The notes under the pieces: generated by a model
What the model was told of the DNA's origin: nothing
Database searches by the model: none
What the model saw: the letters and a program-made list of their open reading frames with translations, nothing else
NCBI GenBank assembly: GCA_017854795.1
Contig: JAFMHB010000004.1
Coordinates: 8,875 to 72,874, forward strand
Direction: 5' to 3'
Source of the DNA: Candidatus Nanopelagicales bacterium
GTDB lineage: Bacteria; Actinomycetota; Actinomycetes; S36-B12
DNA length: 64,000 nucleotides
Part shown: positions 26,556-34,805 of the stretch, piece by piece
Layout of the letters: each line of letters opens with the position of its first letter
Position numbering within the stretch: the first letter of the stretch is position 1
Made by a program: the position numbers and the translations under genes

Positions 26556-27331
26556 TCTGTGGGTGCATCAAATGCTGCCTTGCGTGATGCTCGTCGCAGC
26601 AGTTGCAGGACGGGTGAGCCGATTAGGGCGATCAAAATTACGGTCAGGGCCGCGCGGGGCAGGTCAAATCCCAGCGAAGTTGTGAGACTGAACCGAATCC
26701 AAGCTAGAAGGTTCTCACCGGCATTTGCACCGGGGGAGAACGCGATCTGTTCCGGAAGATTAGTCGAGAAGGGCCAGAACCAAAGATTCATAATGAATCC
26801 GAATGCAATGCAGGCAATAGCTGCGTATGTGCTGAGGACCATGAGTTCCCGTTTACCACTTGCCTTAGGTAAAAGTCCGGCTCCCAGACCGACCCAAGCG
26901 GCTGCCAGCATTTGAAATGGAAGCCACGGTCCAACGCCACCGGTAAACATTGCCGAGGCCAGTAGGGAAATGGACCCCAGCAAAAAGCCGAAGCCAGGTC
27001 CTAATGCTCGACCGGCCAAGATGAGAATTACCCAGATCGGTTCAATTCCACCAAGTCCAGCACCGAGTGGACGTAAAACAGCGATAACTGCGGCAAGTGC
27101 GCCCAACAGTGCAATTGCCTTAGCGTCAAGCCCTCCATCACTGATCTGTGAAATCACGGTGACAAGCAGCAGGGGAATTATTAAGGCAAAGAGCAATGGC
27201 GTTTCAGTTGAGTTGACTACCAGAAATGAATCTGCGGGTGCCACAAATGGCCATAGGAAACTGAAGATACCAATGAGACTGATTGCTGCGATGGCAATCG
27301 CAGACGGTTTACCCAAAGGAATTGCGCGCAT
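26537..27331 (-). CDS. ECF transporter S component (predicted cobalamin/corrinoid-specific)
   Basis: The 264-residue membrane protein has about six to seven hydrophobic segments, including AGRALGPGFGFLLGSISLLASAMFTGGVGPWLPFQML with the small-residue helix packing of ECF substrate-binding proteins. S components capture the vitamin and topple in the membrane when docked to EcfT/EcfA. It starts 1 nt inside the EcfA stop (TGATG) and so belongs to the ECF operon. Specificity for B12 is inferred only from the upstream cobalamin riboswitch. It does not look like BtuC/BtuF-type B12 transport. Confidence 0.75.
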   Translation of the reverse strand: MRAIPLGKPSAIAIAAISLIGIFSFLWPFVAPADSFLVVNSTETPLLFALIIPLLLVTVISQISDGGLDAKAIALLGALAAVIAVLRPLGAGLGGIEPIWVILILAGRALGPGFGFLLGSISLLASAMFTGGVGPWLPFQMLAAAWVGLGAGLLPKASGKRELMVLSTYAAIACIAFGFIMNLWFWPFSTNLPEQIAFSPGANAGENLLAWIRFSLTTSLGFDLPRAALTVILIALIGSPVLQLLRRASRKAAFDAPTEFIEVH

Positions 27332-28941
27332 CAGGCTAATTCTCGATTCAGCGCCTGGGCAATTTGCTCGACCGTGATCCAGTGATCAGGTGCCAACACT
27401 TTTGACACCTGGGGGGCGAACATGGGTGATCCGGTCACGACCGACTGGGTCGGTCCATTGGCGACAATCTCACCGTCGCCCATGATCACGACTCGCGTGG
27501 CAAGTTCGGCAACGAGCTCAACATCATGGGTTGCCAGCAAAATACTGTGACCGCTAGTCGCTAGGCCGCGCAGAACCTCACCCAATTTTTTCTTTGTTGG
27601 GTAGTCCAAACCTCGGGTTGGTTCATCAAGCAAAAGTAGCGGAGGCTTAGCTGCAACGATTAAACATAAAGCCAACAACATTTGTTGCCCCTCGGACAAA
27701 TCCCGTGGGTGAGTTCCATCCTGTACGTCCGGTGCCATCAGCGCAAGAAGTGCTCGGGTTGTCCCCGGCGGGCAACCTGCATCAGTATCCGAAGATTTAC
27801 ATTCGGCAGCAACACTCAGGGATTCAAAAAGGTCATGTGGTTCCTGTGGAACAAAACCAACATGACGGAGTAAGTCCTTTGCGGAAAGGGTGTGAGGATC
27901 TACCCCATTAATGTGAATCGTACCTTTGGTCTGATCCTTGAGCCCGACAAGTGTTCGCAGCAGAGTTGATTTTCCGGCACCATTGCGACCCATGAGCGCA
28001 GTAATTTCCCCTGCATCCAGATCAAGGTCAACTCCGCGCAAAACAATCTTTTTTCCAAACGCGCATTGAACCTTTCTGATCTCAGCAATTCGCGGGCTGT
28101 GCGTTGGCACAGCTTGAATTCTCGGAGAATGGTTTGCAAGCAAAGCCCTTAGTGGAGGTGCAACCCTGCGAGCGTCTCGGATACTGATGGGTAGTGGATC
28201 CCAACCGGCCAGGCGACCAAGGTGAATTACCGGAGGAGCGATCGAGGAAGTTTGCATCAGTTCACTCGGTGAACCCGACTGAACCGACCCATTTTCTAAA
28301 AGCAGAATTGAGTCGCAATATTGCATGACGCGCTCGAGTCGGTGTTCGGCTAACACGACGGTGACGCCGAGGTCGTGAACAAGTCGGTGCAATGCGGCTA
28401 GGACTTCCTCTGCCGCACCAGGGTCAAGTGCAGACGTGGGTTCGTCGAGAACTAAAACCTCTGGTTGAGCGGTTAGTACAGAGCCGATTGCCACGCGTTG
28501 TTGTTGCCCGCCGCTCAATGTATGCAACGGGCGGTTACGTAACTCGGTGAGCCCCAATAGATCCAGAATCTCTTCAACCCGACGTCGCATTACTGGGGGA
28601 TCAATTCCCAAGCACTCCATCGAATAAGCGAGTTCGTCTTCAACGAGGTCTGTTACGAATCCCGATACTGGATCTTGGGGCACAAAACCTACGAGATCGG
28701 CGAGTTCGCGTGGGTGGTTCACCCGCGTTGAACGCCCGTTAACGCTGATGTTCCCGGTGAGGTGCCCTCCTGTGAAATGGGGAACCAGTCCATTGATAGC
28801 GCGCAGGAAAGTTGTTTTTCCACTGCCTGTTGCGCCGAGCAAGAGTACGAGTTCACCGGCGGGAATCTCTAAATTAAGATCGCGCAAAACGGTCGGTCCG
28901 TCTTCCGAGTAACGGAAAGTGACCTGCTCAAAACAAATCAC
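27331..28941 (-). CDS. ECF transporter ATPase with two fused ABC domains (EcfA-EcfA')
   Basis: The 536-residue protein contains two complete nucleotide-binding domains. The first has Walker A GATGSGKTT (36-44), signature LSGGQQQRVAIG and Walker B VLVLDEPTSALDP. The second has Walker A GRNGAGKST, signature LSEGQQMLLAL and Walker B LLLLDEPTRGLD. The fusion replaces the usual EcfA1/EcfA2 pair and energises the EcfT/S complex. Its GTG start overlaps the EcfT stop by 4 bp (GTGA). Confidence 0.92.
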   Translation of the reverse strand: MICFEQVTFRYSEDGPTVLRDLNLEIPAGELVLLLGATGSGKTTFLRAINGLVPHFTGGHLTGNISVNGRSTRVNHPRELADLVGFVPQDPVSGFVTDLVEDELAYSMECLGIDPPVMRRRVEEILDLLGLTELRNRPLHTLSGGQQQRVAIGSVLTAQPEVLVLDEPTSALDPGAAEEVLAALHRLVHDLGVTVVLAEHRLERVMQYCDSILLLENGSVQSGSPSELMQTSSIAPPVIHLGRLAGWDPLPISIRDARRVAPPLRALLANHSPRIQAVPTHSPRIAEIRKVQCAFGKKIVLRGVDLDLDAGEITALMGRNGAGKSTLLRTLVGLKDQTKGTIHINGVDPHTLSAKDLLRHVGFVPQEPHDLFESLSVAAECKSSDTDAGCPPGTTRALLALMAPDVQDGTHPRDLSEGQQMLLALCLIVAAKPPLLLLDEPTRGLDYPTKKKLGEVLRGLATSGHSILLATHDVELVAELATRVVIMGDGEIVANGPTQSVVTGSPMFAPQVSKVLAPDHWITVEQIAQALNRELA

Positions 28942-30047
28942 CTGAAGGCCTCCGAACTGAATGGTTCATTCGTGTCAATGTCAAAAGCGGGTGGATGGGG
29001 AGCTGATATCGCTGGCGTGCAGGCAATTCCAAAGGCGAGAAGCCCCCACAGTGGCAACGAAGGCCAAGCACTTAATTCTGGCCTAAGGATTAAAGCTTGG
29101 TCCGATGAAATTCGTGCGGTGAGGAAAATTCCCAACACCGCAACTCCGGCGATACTCACCAGCCATTCGGGCAAGGTCCAAATATCCGGTCGGTAAACGG
29201 TACGGACCCGGGTGCGACCAGCCCGCCACATTGTCACCCCGCCAAGAAGCAGCCCAGCGAACACAATCAGCAGCGCCACCACTGCACTCGTACCGGCAGT
29301 CAGCAGGGAGTAAACCCCGATCAGGGCGAGTGAAAGTGAGGCCAGCACCAAGGAGATGGAGAGTCGGCGCCCCCACGTTGTTTCCTTTTGATGCCTACCG
29401 TAACCACGAGAATCCATTGACTCAGCCAGAATTATTGACCGATCAAGTGCTCCTGCAAGAACAGGAAGGCCTAGGGAGGCAAAACCCTTGATTCCTTGTG
29501 AACTCCTGCCACGAAGCCTGCGCATTTCACGAATTCGTCCAGCATCGGTCGTTAATTGTGGAACGAAAGTCAGGGCCACAACAATGCTCACACCAAGTTC
29601 GTACAGCGCGGTAGGAACCGCCTTAAGCAGCCGCGTGGGTGAAGCGAGTGAGTTCGCGGCTCCAATCACTATTGCGATGGTGGCAAGTCGAAGTCCATCG
29701 TAAAAAGCACCTAGCAGGGCTTCAAGTGTCACTGAACCGCCCAGTTGAAGCCCACTCATCCACTCCGGAAATGAAAGCCCAGGGAGTTCAAACAAAACCG
29801 TTGTGCCCAAGCTGGCGCCAAACACAATTTGAAACAAGACCCGAATCGTGATGATCATCGCGCCAAGAAATAAAAAGAATTCAAATGACTTGCCCCAAGG
29901 TGCATCAGGTTTGCGAGCAGCAACAACGATTACGGCAGCACAAATGAGCAATGAGAGAAGGAGTGGATTTGTGGTTTGAGATGCGGCTGCGGCCAAGCAA
30001 AGGGACCACAACCACCAAGCACCGGGGTGAAGCCAACGGGGCGTCAT
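28938..30047 (-). CDS. ECF transporter transmembrane coupling protein (EcfT)
   Basis: The 369-residue EcfT/CbiQ-family protein has several N-terminal membrane segments, then the cytoplasmic coupling helices. The Ala-Arg-Gly-type signatures that dock to the ATPases read RRLRGRSS and SMDSRGYGRH here. It is longer than a typical EcfT (about 260) because extra C-terminal membrane segments (about residues 240-345) are present. It overlaps both neighbours by 4 bp. Confidence 0.85.
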   Translation of the reverse strand: MTPRWLHPGAWWLWSLCLAAAASQTTNPLLLSLLICAAVIVVAARKPDAPWGKSFEFFLFLGAMIITIRVLFQIVFGASLGTTVLFELPGLSFPEWMSGLQLGGSVTLEALLGAFYDGLRLATIAIVIGAANSLASPTRLLKAVPTALYELGVSIVVALTFVPQLTTDAGRIREMRRLRGRSSQGIKGFASLGLPVLAGALDRSIILAESMDSRGYGRHQKETTWGRRLSISLVLASLSLALIGVYSLLTAGTSAVVALLIVFAGLLLGGVTMWRAGRTRVRTVYRPDIWTLPEWLVSIAGVAVLGIFLTARISSDQALILRPELSAWPSLPLWGLLAFGIACTPAISAPHPPAFDIDTNEPFSSEAFR

Positions 30048-30745
30048 GACTTACGTCTCCGCCAAAAGTAGAAACCAGCCACCGCGAGCAAACCAATGAC
30101 GATTGCACTGCCAAGTTGAGCCATTGTCGTATCACTTGATGCAAGAGCGGCATCTCGCGCAACATCAGGGACAATTTGCTCGGTTATGGGTTGAGGAGGT
30201 GTCGAAACAACGTAATCGTCGACAGGAGTCGCGCACTCACTCGCTGGGTAACCGGAGATACCGCAAATGAACCCGTTATCGGTCCGCAGTTCAACAATTG
30301 TCTTTAAAAGGTCGTATCCATGTGTGTCAAGTTTGCCGACCGCACAATATGCGGTGGGTGCAGGTGGAACTTCCCCTTCGGGAGAAAGAGCGGGGTCACC
30401 TGAATCAATAACAATGGCCACACGTTTCGTTCCAACTATTGGTAGCACGTCACTGCAAGCACGTTCAAAGACCGCGCTGGGTAAATCTGCTGGTGGAACA
30501 CCTGGGACCGATGGACTTGTTGCATCAAAGCGCCAGGCCTGTGCACTTCCCTCAGGAGGATTGGTGCTCGCGGAACCGACCGGTGAAAAGACCCACGAGT
30601 CACTTTCTTGGGTCCAGAAAGTCCAATATCTGTATTCCGCGGCATTCGCATTCCCAGCCACTGACAGCGTGAACATGACTATTGCCGCGAGGGCAAAAGT
30701 CAATTTGCTTATGTTCCGAATCAGTGGCCGGGGTGCGATTGACAT
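30044..30745 (-). CDS. SCO2322-like exported protein with C-terminal membrane anchor
   Basis: The 233-residue protein has a signal peptide (1-36, ending ANA-A), an extracellular domain and a single membrane helix (about 211-228) followed by RRRKS. The domain opens YRYWTFWTQ..DSWVFSPVG...PPEGSAQAWRF (38-73). That aromatic strand pattern is shared with Streptomyces SCO2322-type proteins encoded with ECF transporters, and loosely resembles the DUF4430 (transcobalamin beta-domain) pattern. Four cysteines (97, 134, 161, 171) could form two disulfides. Function is unproven; a cell-surface B12-handling role is inferred from the riboswitch operon. Confidence 0.65.
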   Translation of the reverse strand: MSIAPRPLIRNISKLTFALAAIVMFTLSVAGNANAAEYRYWTFWTQESDSWVFSPVGSASTNPPEGSAQAWRFDATSPSVPGVPPADLPSAVFERACSDVLPIVGTKRVAIVIDSGDPALSPEGEVPPAPTAYCAVGKLDTHGYDLLKTIVELRTDNGFICGISGYPASECATPVDDYVVSTPPQPITEQIVPDVARDAALASSDTTMAQLGSAIVIGLLAVAGFYFWRRRKS

Positions 30746-30752
30746 GCTTGAG

Positions 30753-31793
30753 CTACTTCCTCATGCTGTTCGTCAGGGTCTTAACGAGATTCATTCCACC
30801 GAACTTCTTTGGATTTGAATCTGTTGCCTGCGCTGCCGCAAGCAACTTGCCCAGGGCACCGGCATCCACCTTGCCATCTTTCAACGCCCATGCTTTCGCA
30901 TTCGCCTTGAGAGCGGTAATTGCTTTACTCACGGATGCTTTGCCAACCTTCATGGTGTTAAAGGTGATTACAGCGGTCGCGGTGTTCCCGAAATCAGTGC
31001 CGTCGTAAGGGAATGAAGATAAAAGGCCCGTCTTTAGTTGACCACTGAGGTAGCTAGCTAGATTATTTACCTTAGTTTTTCCGCACTTGGGATCAGCCGC
31101 CAACTTATTTGCAGGCTCTGCCGGTGTTAGACCTTTAAGGCCGAAGAGCGCTTGTGCAGAGGCGGAGTTGTTTACACCGGCGTCACCGATTTGGTATTTG
31201 GCTCCACCGCTTTGTGCACAGGGGGTAATCGAACTGAGCAGATAGGTGCGTACCTGTCCCACGATTGTGGAGTTAACTCCCAGACCTGACATGGCTAAGT
31301 AGGCCAGAGCTGAGGAGTTTGTATCCGGTAGCGCCCCAGCTGAGGGGTAGTAAGCGATTCCCGTTGTTCCGTTGGGTGCTTTGGCCCCGGCTTTTGTCAG
31401 CCAATTCACCGCTTTCTTGGCTTGAGCCAATTTCCCAACCGAATCTAAAGCCAATGCGGCCAGTGCGGTCGAGTTTGTATCGGGTCCACTGAAATTGACG
31501 GGATCCGAGGGGCCGCACGCGGTACGAATGCTGGCGCGGTAGGGCTGGAAACTGCCATCAAGACATTGCTGTGACACGAGCCAGTCAATGGCAACTGCAC
31601 TTGGTTCAACCCCAACGGAGACAAGGCCAAGAATTGCAAGTGATTGATCTGAGACCCCGGTGTAGGTGGGATCGGTTGTGCCATAAAGACCAGCATCGGG
31701 CCCAGCGGCGCTAGCAGGGGATGTCCCCAGACTGAGAACAATGGTTGCGCTGAGCGCAACCGATAGAACTATCTTTCGGTACTTGTTTTTCAT
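30753..31793 (-). CDS. secreted alpha/alpha-barrel protein resembling the intrinsic factor/transcobalamin alpha domain (prenyltransferase-like repeats)
   Basis: The 346-residue protein has a signal peptide (1-29, ASA-A), then repeated helical pairs marked by DQSLAILGL (49-57), DTNSTALAALAL (105-116), DTNSSALAYLAM (157-168), NNSASAQALFGL (208-219) and GNTATAVITFNTM (269-281). This D-x-N-x-x-A-L-A-x-L-A pattern is that of squalene-cyclase/prenyltransferase-like alpha6/alpha6 barrels and of the cobalamin-binding alpha domain of vertebrate intrinsic factor and transcobalamin. No terpene-cyclase catalytic DxDD motif is seen. It is the first gene after the cobalamin riboswitch, so a role as an extracellular corrinoid binder is the best inference. 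It has an AAAGGG ribosome site. Confidence 0.7.
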   Translation of the reverse strand: MKNKYRKIVLSVALSATIVLSLGTSPASAAGPDAGLYGTTDPTYTGVSDQSLAILGLVSVGVEPSAVAIDWLVSQQCLDGSFQPYRASIRTACGPSDPVNFSGPDTNSTALAALALDSVGKLAQAKKAVNWLTKAGAKAPNGTTGIAYYPSAGALPDTNSSALAYLAMSGLGVNSTIVGQVRTYLLSSITPCAQSGGAKYQIGDAGVNNSASAQALFGLKGLTPAEPANKLAADPKCGKTKVNNLASYLSGQLKTGLLSSFPYDGTDFGNTATAVITFNTMKVGKASVSKAITALKANAKAWALKDGKVDAGALGKLLAAAQATDSNPKKFGGMNLVKTLTNSMRK

Positions 31794-31803
31794 GGTGCCC
31801 TTT

Positions 31804-31819
31804 CAGTGAATGGTCACTG
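31804..31819 (-). promoter_or_regulatory. small hairpin immediately upstream of the ribosome site of the barrel gene
   Basis: The perfect 6-bp arms CAGTGA/TCACTG have a 4-nt loop. On the mRNA it lies directly before AAAGGG and the ATG of the first B12-island gene, so it could stabilise the processed leader or affect ribosome access. Confidence 0.5.
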
Positions 31820-31845
31820 GAAGACAGCCCTTGTAAATGCTCAAT

Positions 31846-31875
31846 CAAAAACCCCATGCACAAATGTGCAAGGGG
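31846..31875 (-). terminator. intrinsic terminator serving as riboswitch expression platform
   Basis: On the minus strand CCCC-TTGCACA-TT-TGTGCAT-GGGG is followed by TTTTT. It lies between the cobalamin aptamer and the first gene, as expected for transcriptional attenuation when B12 is bound. Confidence 0.85.
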
Positions 31876-31904
31876 CGATCAAGCTTTCACTTGAGCGCTC
31901 GTCC

Positions 31905-32062
31905 CGTTACCTCGACGGATGACCGCTCGCAATTGCTAGGTGCTCCGACTTAACAGGTTTTCACCTGTCTTACGGTTGCGGGACAGCGCCGGAATTTCAC
32001 CGAACTTTCCCTAGATTCAATCGCGACAATCTTTTGTTGTGTGCGTATAGCACCACGTTCAA
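31905..32062 (-). ncRNA. cobalamin (AdoCbl-type) riboswitch
   Basis: The minus strand shows the B12-box core in order: GGGAAAGTTCGGTGAAATTC, then CCGGCGCTGTCCCGCAACCG, then a hairpin (ACAGGT/ACCTGT) and AGTCGGAGCACCT. A distal GGTGCT (32054-32049) can pair with AGCACC to close the aptamer. This is a near-consensus cobalamin riboswitch. Outer boundaries are approximate. The terminator at 31846-31875 follows. Control of the entire downstream ECF/barrel operon by B12 is inferred. Confidence 0.93.
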
Positions 32063-32115
32063 TGGTCCCGTGTCAACATGAACACGGAAAACCCTCGCGT
32101 GGGTGGAACGAGATC

Positions 32116-32328
32116 TTAGGCAGGATCCAAACTCATCGGTCCATAAACAACGCGATCTCCGTCAAGAAGAGTGACCGCACTGATTCCGGCTGTTCGTAAT
32201 TGCGGCCAAGTGTCAGAAACATAGGCTTCTGCATCAATTTGGCTGGGAAAAGTTGAAGTGACGCAAGGCTCGACCGGTGTGTCAATAATCACGCCATCGT
32301 TATCAAAATATTGCCAATTCCAGGACAT
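32116..32328 (-). CDS. conserved small protein of unknown function
   Basis: The 70-residue soluble, acidic protein (MSWNWQYFDNDGVIIDTPVE...) has a pattern seen in actinobacterial hypothetical proteins; no catalytic motif is evident. ATG 32328 is preceded by AAAAAGGAG; a GTG at 32334 is an alternative start. It lies just upstream of the B12 leader on the same strand, but the riboswitch separates it from the ECF operon. Function is unknown. Confidence 0.55.
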   Translation of the reverse strand: MSWNWQYFDNDGVIIDTPVEPCVTSTFPSQIDAEAYVSDTWPQLRTAGISAVTLLDGDRVVYGPMSLDPA

Positions 32329-32354
32329 TTGCACTCCTTTTTGTGGTGGTGGAA

Positions 32355-33356
32355 TTACGGGCGAGATTCTGGTGAAACAGTTAATGCTGGATCAGTTTTC
32401 ACAAGATCTCCAAGTGTGTAGTCAATTGCGCTGAGAACATCTTCAGGCAATGTCAGCCCCGCAGCTTTTGCGTTTTCAGTGATTTGTTCAGGTCGGGAGG
32501 CTCCAACTATCGCTGCGGAAACGTTGGGGTTGCTCAGAACCCAAGCAATTGCCAATGCAGACATGGTCAATTTCATGTCCTGTGCAATTGGTTCGAGTTT
32601 TTCTACGGCTTCGAGTACTTCGTCACGCAGCCAACCGCTGACAAAATCAGCGCCCCCTGATTTATCTGTTGCCCGGCTGCCTTCGGGTACGGGAGCGCCC
32701 TTTTTATATTTGCCGGTGAGCACACCTTGGGCGATAGGCGACCAAACAATCTGGCCAATTCCGAGTTCTTCACTTGCAGGGACAACTTCCGTTTCGATTA
32801 CTCGCCACAGCATGTTGTATTGCGGCTGGTTGCTGACAATGCGGTCAAAGCCCATGTCGTTAGCGATTCGAACAGCTTCACGGATTTGCTCGGCGGTCCA
32901 TTCACTGACACCGACATAGAGAACTTTTCCTTGACGAACAAGGTCATCAAATGCGCGTAAGGTCTCTTCGAGTGGAGTTTGGTAGTCGTATCTATGTGCT
33001 TGGTACAGATCAACGTAATCCGTTTGCAACCGGCGCAAGGAACCTTCGCAGGACTCCATAATGTGCTTGCGTGAGAGCCCGCGATCATTTACTCCTGGGC
33101 CTGTTGGAAAGTACACTTTGGTGAAAATTTCTAGATTTTCCCGACGCTGACCCTTGAGGGCTTTGCCCATTACTTCTTCTGCTTTAGTCAATGCATAAAC
33201 ATCTGCTGTATCAAAACTTGTGATTCCGGCGTCAAGTGCCGCCTGCATTGTTTTGATGGCGAGGTCGTCGGTGACCTGTGAGCCATGGGTAACCCAATTG
33301 CCGTAGGTGATTTCACTAATTTTTAGGCCGCTACGACCTAAGTGGCGAAACTCCAT
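32355..33356 (-). CDS. aldo/keto reductase (Kv-beta / YghZ-like)
   Basis: The protein has 333 residues. The TIM-barrel AKR catalytic set is visible: Asp in SFDTADVYALTKAEEVMG, Lys in LEIFTKVYFP and His in DLYQAHRYD; the NADPH loop GASRPEQITENAKA is near residue 285. It reduces carbonyl compounds with NADPH; the natural substrate is unknown. It is spaced 4 bp from the DUF3043 gene, so the two are probably co-transcribed. Confidence 0.88.
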   Translation of the reverse strand: MEFRHLGRSGLKISEITYGNWVTHGSQVTDDLAIKTMQAALDAGITSFDTADVYALTKAEEVMGKALKGQRRENLEIFTKVYFPTGPGVNDRGLSRKHIMESCEGSLRRLQTDYVDLYQAHRYDYQTPLEETLRAFDDLVRQGKVLYVGVSEWTAEQIREAVRIANDMGFDRIVSNQPQYNMLWRVIETEVVPASEELGIGQIVWSPIAQGVLTGKYKKGAPVPEGSRATDKSGGADFVSGWLRDEVLEAVEKLEPIAQDMKLTMSALAIAWVLSNPNVSAAIVGASRPEQITENAKAAGLTLPEDVLSAIDYTLGDLVKTDPALTVSPESRP

Positions 33357-33360
33357 GGAT

Positions 33361-33951
33361 CTACTTGCCCTTCTTTCGGCCTCGTTGTACGCGTGGTTTT
33401 GGCATGCGCAATCTGCGGTACTGCAATGTTCGCATCAAAGCGTAGAGAATTATTCCGCGACGATCCGATTTTTCAGGGAAAGCTTTTTTCGTGCGGATGC
33501 TCAATTGAATGATCAAGATCGTGGTGTCAACCACAATCAGGGTTGCCATCAAGAAGAAGCCAACTGAGACAAGTTGTTGAATTGAGGGGTTGTTGATAAA
33601 GCCCAACAGGAGAACGACAACCGCCATGAAAATGAAGTACTCGGCGACCGTATAGCGTCCATCGACAAAGTCGCGGACGAATGCGCGGACAGGTCCCTGA
33701 TCACGTGCAGGCAGGTATCGAGGATCGCCGGCGAGCATGCCTTCACGCTGCCGGGCGCGTTCCATCCGGTCTGCTTCGCGGGAAGCCTTCTTGCCTCCTT
33801 TAGTCCCTGGTTTTGCCCGAATTGTGGTCTTGCGAGCGGCCTCCGCCTCTTTGCGTGAGGGGGTAGGGCGCCCCTTGCCCGACTGAACCGGATTGGTTTC
33901 GGGGTTCGCGACGGGTGGGGTATCAACTGATTTCTTCGGCAGTCCAAACAT
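33361..33951 (-). CDS. DUF3043 family membrane protein
   Basis: The 196-residue protein has a long basic N-terminus (GRPTPSRKEAEAARKTTIRAKPG), then GDPRYLPARDQGPVRAFVRDFVDGRYTVAEYF, two membrane segments (about 105-150) and a basic C-terminus. This is the actinobacterial DUF3043 pattern. Function is unknown. M. tuberculosis carries a membrane-protein gene at a comparable place (Rv2206). It is divergent from pspA. Confidence 0.8.
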   Translation of the reverse strand: MFGLPKKSVDTPPVANPETNPVQSGKGRPTPSRKEAEAARKTTIRAKPGTKGGKKASREADRMERARQREGMLAGDPRYLPARDQGPVRAFVRDFVDGRYTVAEYFIFMAVVVLLLGFINNPSIQQLVSVGFFLMATLIVVDTTILIIQLSIRTKKAFPEKSDRRGIILYALMRTLQYRRLRMPKPRVQRGRKKGK

Positions 33952-34060
33952 GATGGGATCAGCGTAGCCCTATGCGCCACAGCCTTCACGGAGAACTGTC
34001 GCTTACCCTAGGGGAAGGGTTTTCGAACACATTCGATTTCCTGCGACGAAGGGAACTCAC

Positions 34061-34786
34061 ATGGGCTTGTGGTCACGTTTTAAACTTGTTTTCGCATCGA
34101 AGGCGAATAAGGCACTCAATAAGGCAGAGGATCCACGTGAGGTCCTCGACTATTCCTATGAAAAGCAACTCGACCTGTTGCAAAAGGTCCGTCGTGGCGT
34201 TGCAGACGTTGCAACGAGTCGTAAACGCATTGAACTGCAGGTTCAGGGGTTAACCAAGCAAGAAGCCAAACTTGAAGAGCAAGCTCGTGCGGCATTGGCC
34301 GGCAACCGTGAGGATCTAGCCCGCGAAGCACTCGTGCGTCGCAGCGGCCTGCATACCCAGATCGCCGACCTTCAAAGCCAGTTGGCTGGATTGCAGGAGC
34401 AGGAAGAAAAACTCATTGTTGCCTCTGGACAACTTCAGGCAAAAGTTGAAGCGTTCCGAACTCGCAAGGAAACGATTAAGGCAACGTATTCAGCAGCCGA
34501 AGCTCAAACAAAAATCACAGAGGCTTTTACGGGAATTTCTTCCGAGCTGGGTGATGTAGGACTTGCAGTCCAGCGCGCAGAAGATAAAACAGCCGAAATG
34601 CAGGCTCGAGCCGGTGCAATGGATGAATTGATGGCCTCAGGGGCTCTCGACGACGTTTCAGGAACAGGCAAAGACAATCTCACGCGAGAACTTGAGCGGA
34701 TGGCGAGCGACTCCGAAGTTGAAGCACAACTTGCTTCACTGAAAAATGAATTGGGATCGGCTGAGAAAAAGGCAATCGAAGACTAA
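34061..34786 (+). CDS. pspA: PspA/IM30 (ESCRT-III-like) membrane-stress protein
   Basis: PspA polymerises on stressed membranes and limits proton leakage. The 241-residue protein begins GLWSRFKLVFASKANKALNKAEDPREVLDYSYEKQLDLLQKVRRGV, the amphipathic membrane helix followed by the family's coiled-coil. The remainder is almost entirely helical and Gln/Glu/Ala-rich, as expected. AAGGGA precedes the ATG. It heads the pspA-htpX-pspAB operon next to the rhodopsin gene. Confidence 0.92.
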   Translation: MGLWSRFKLVFASKANKALNKAEDPREVLDYSYEKQLDLLQKVRRGVADVATSRKRIELQVQGLTKQEAKLEEQARAALAGNREDLAREALVRRSGLHTQIADLQSQLAGLQEQEEKLIVASGQLQAKVEAFRTRKETIKATYSAAEAQTKITEAFTGISSELGDVGLAVQRAEDKTAEMQARAGAMDELMASGALDDVSGTGKDNLTRELERMASDSEVEAQLASLKNELGSAEKKAIED

Positions 34787-34805
34787 AGAAAAGGATGTAA
34801 ATCAC

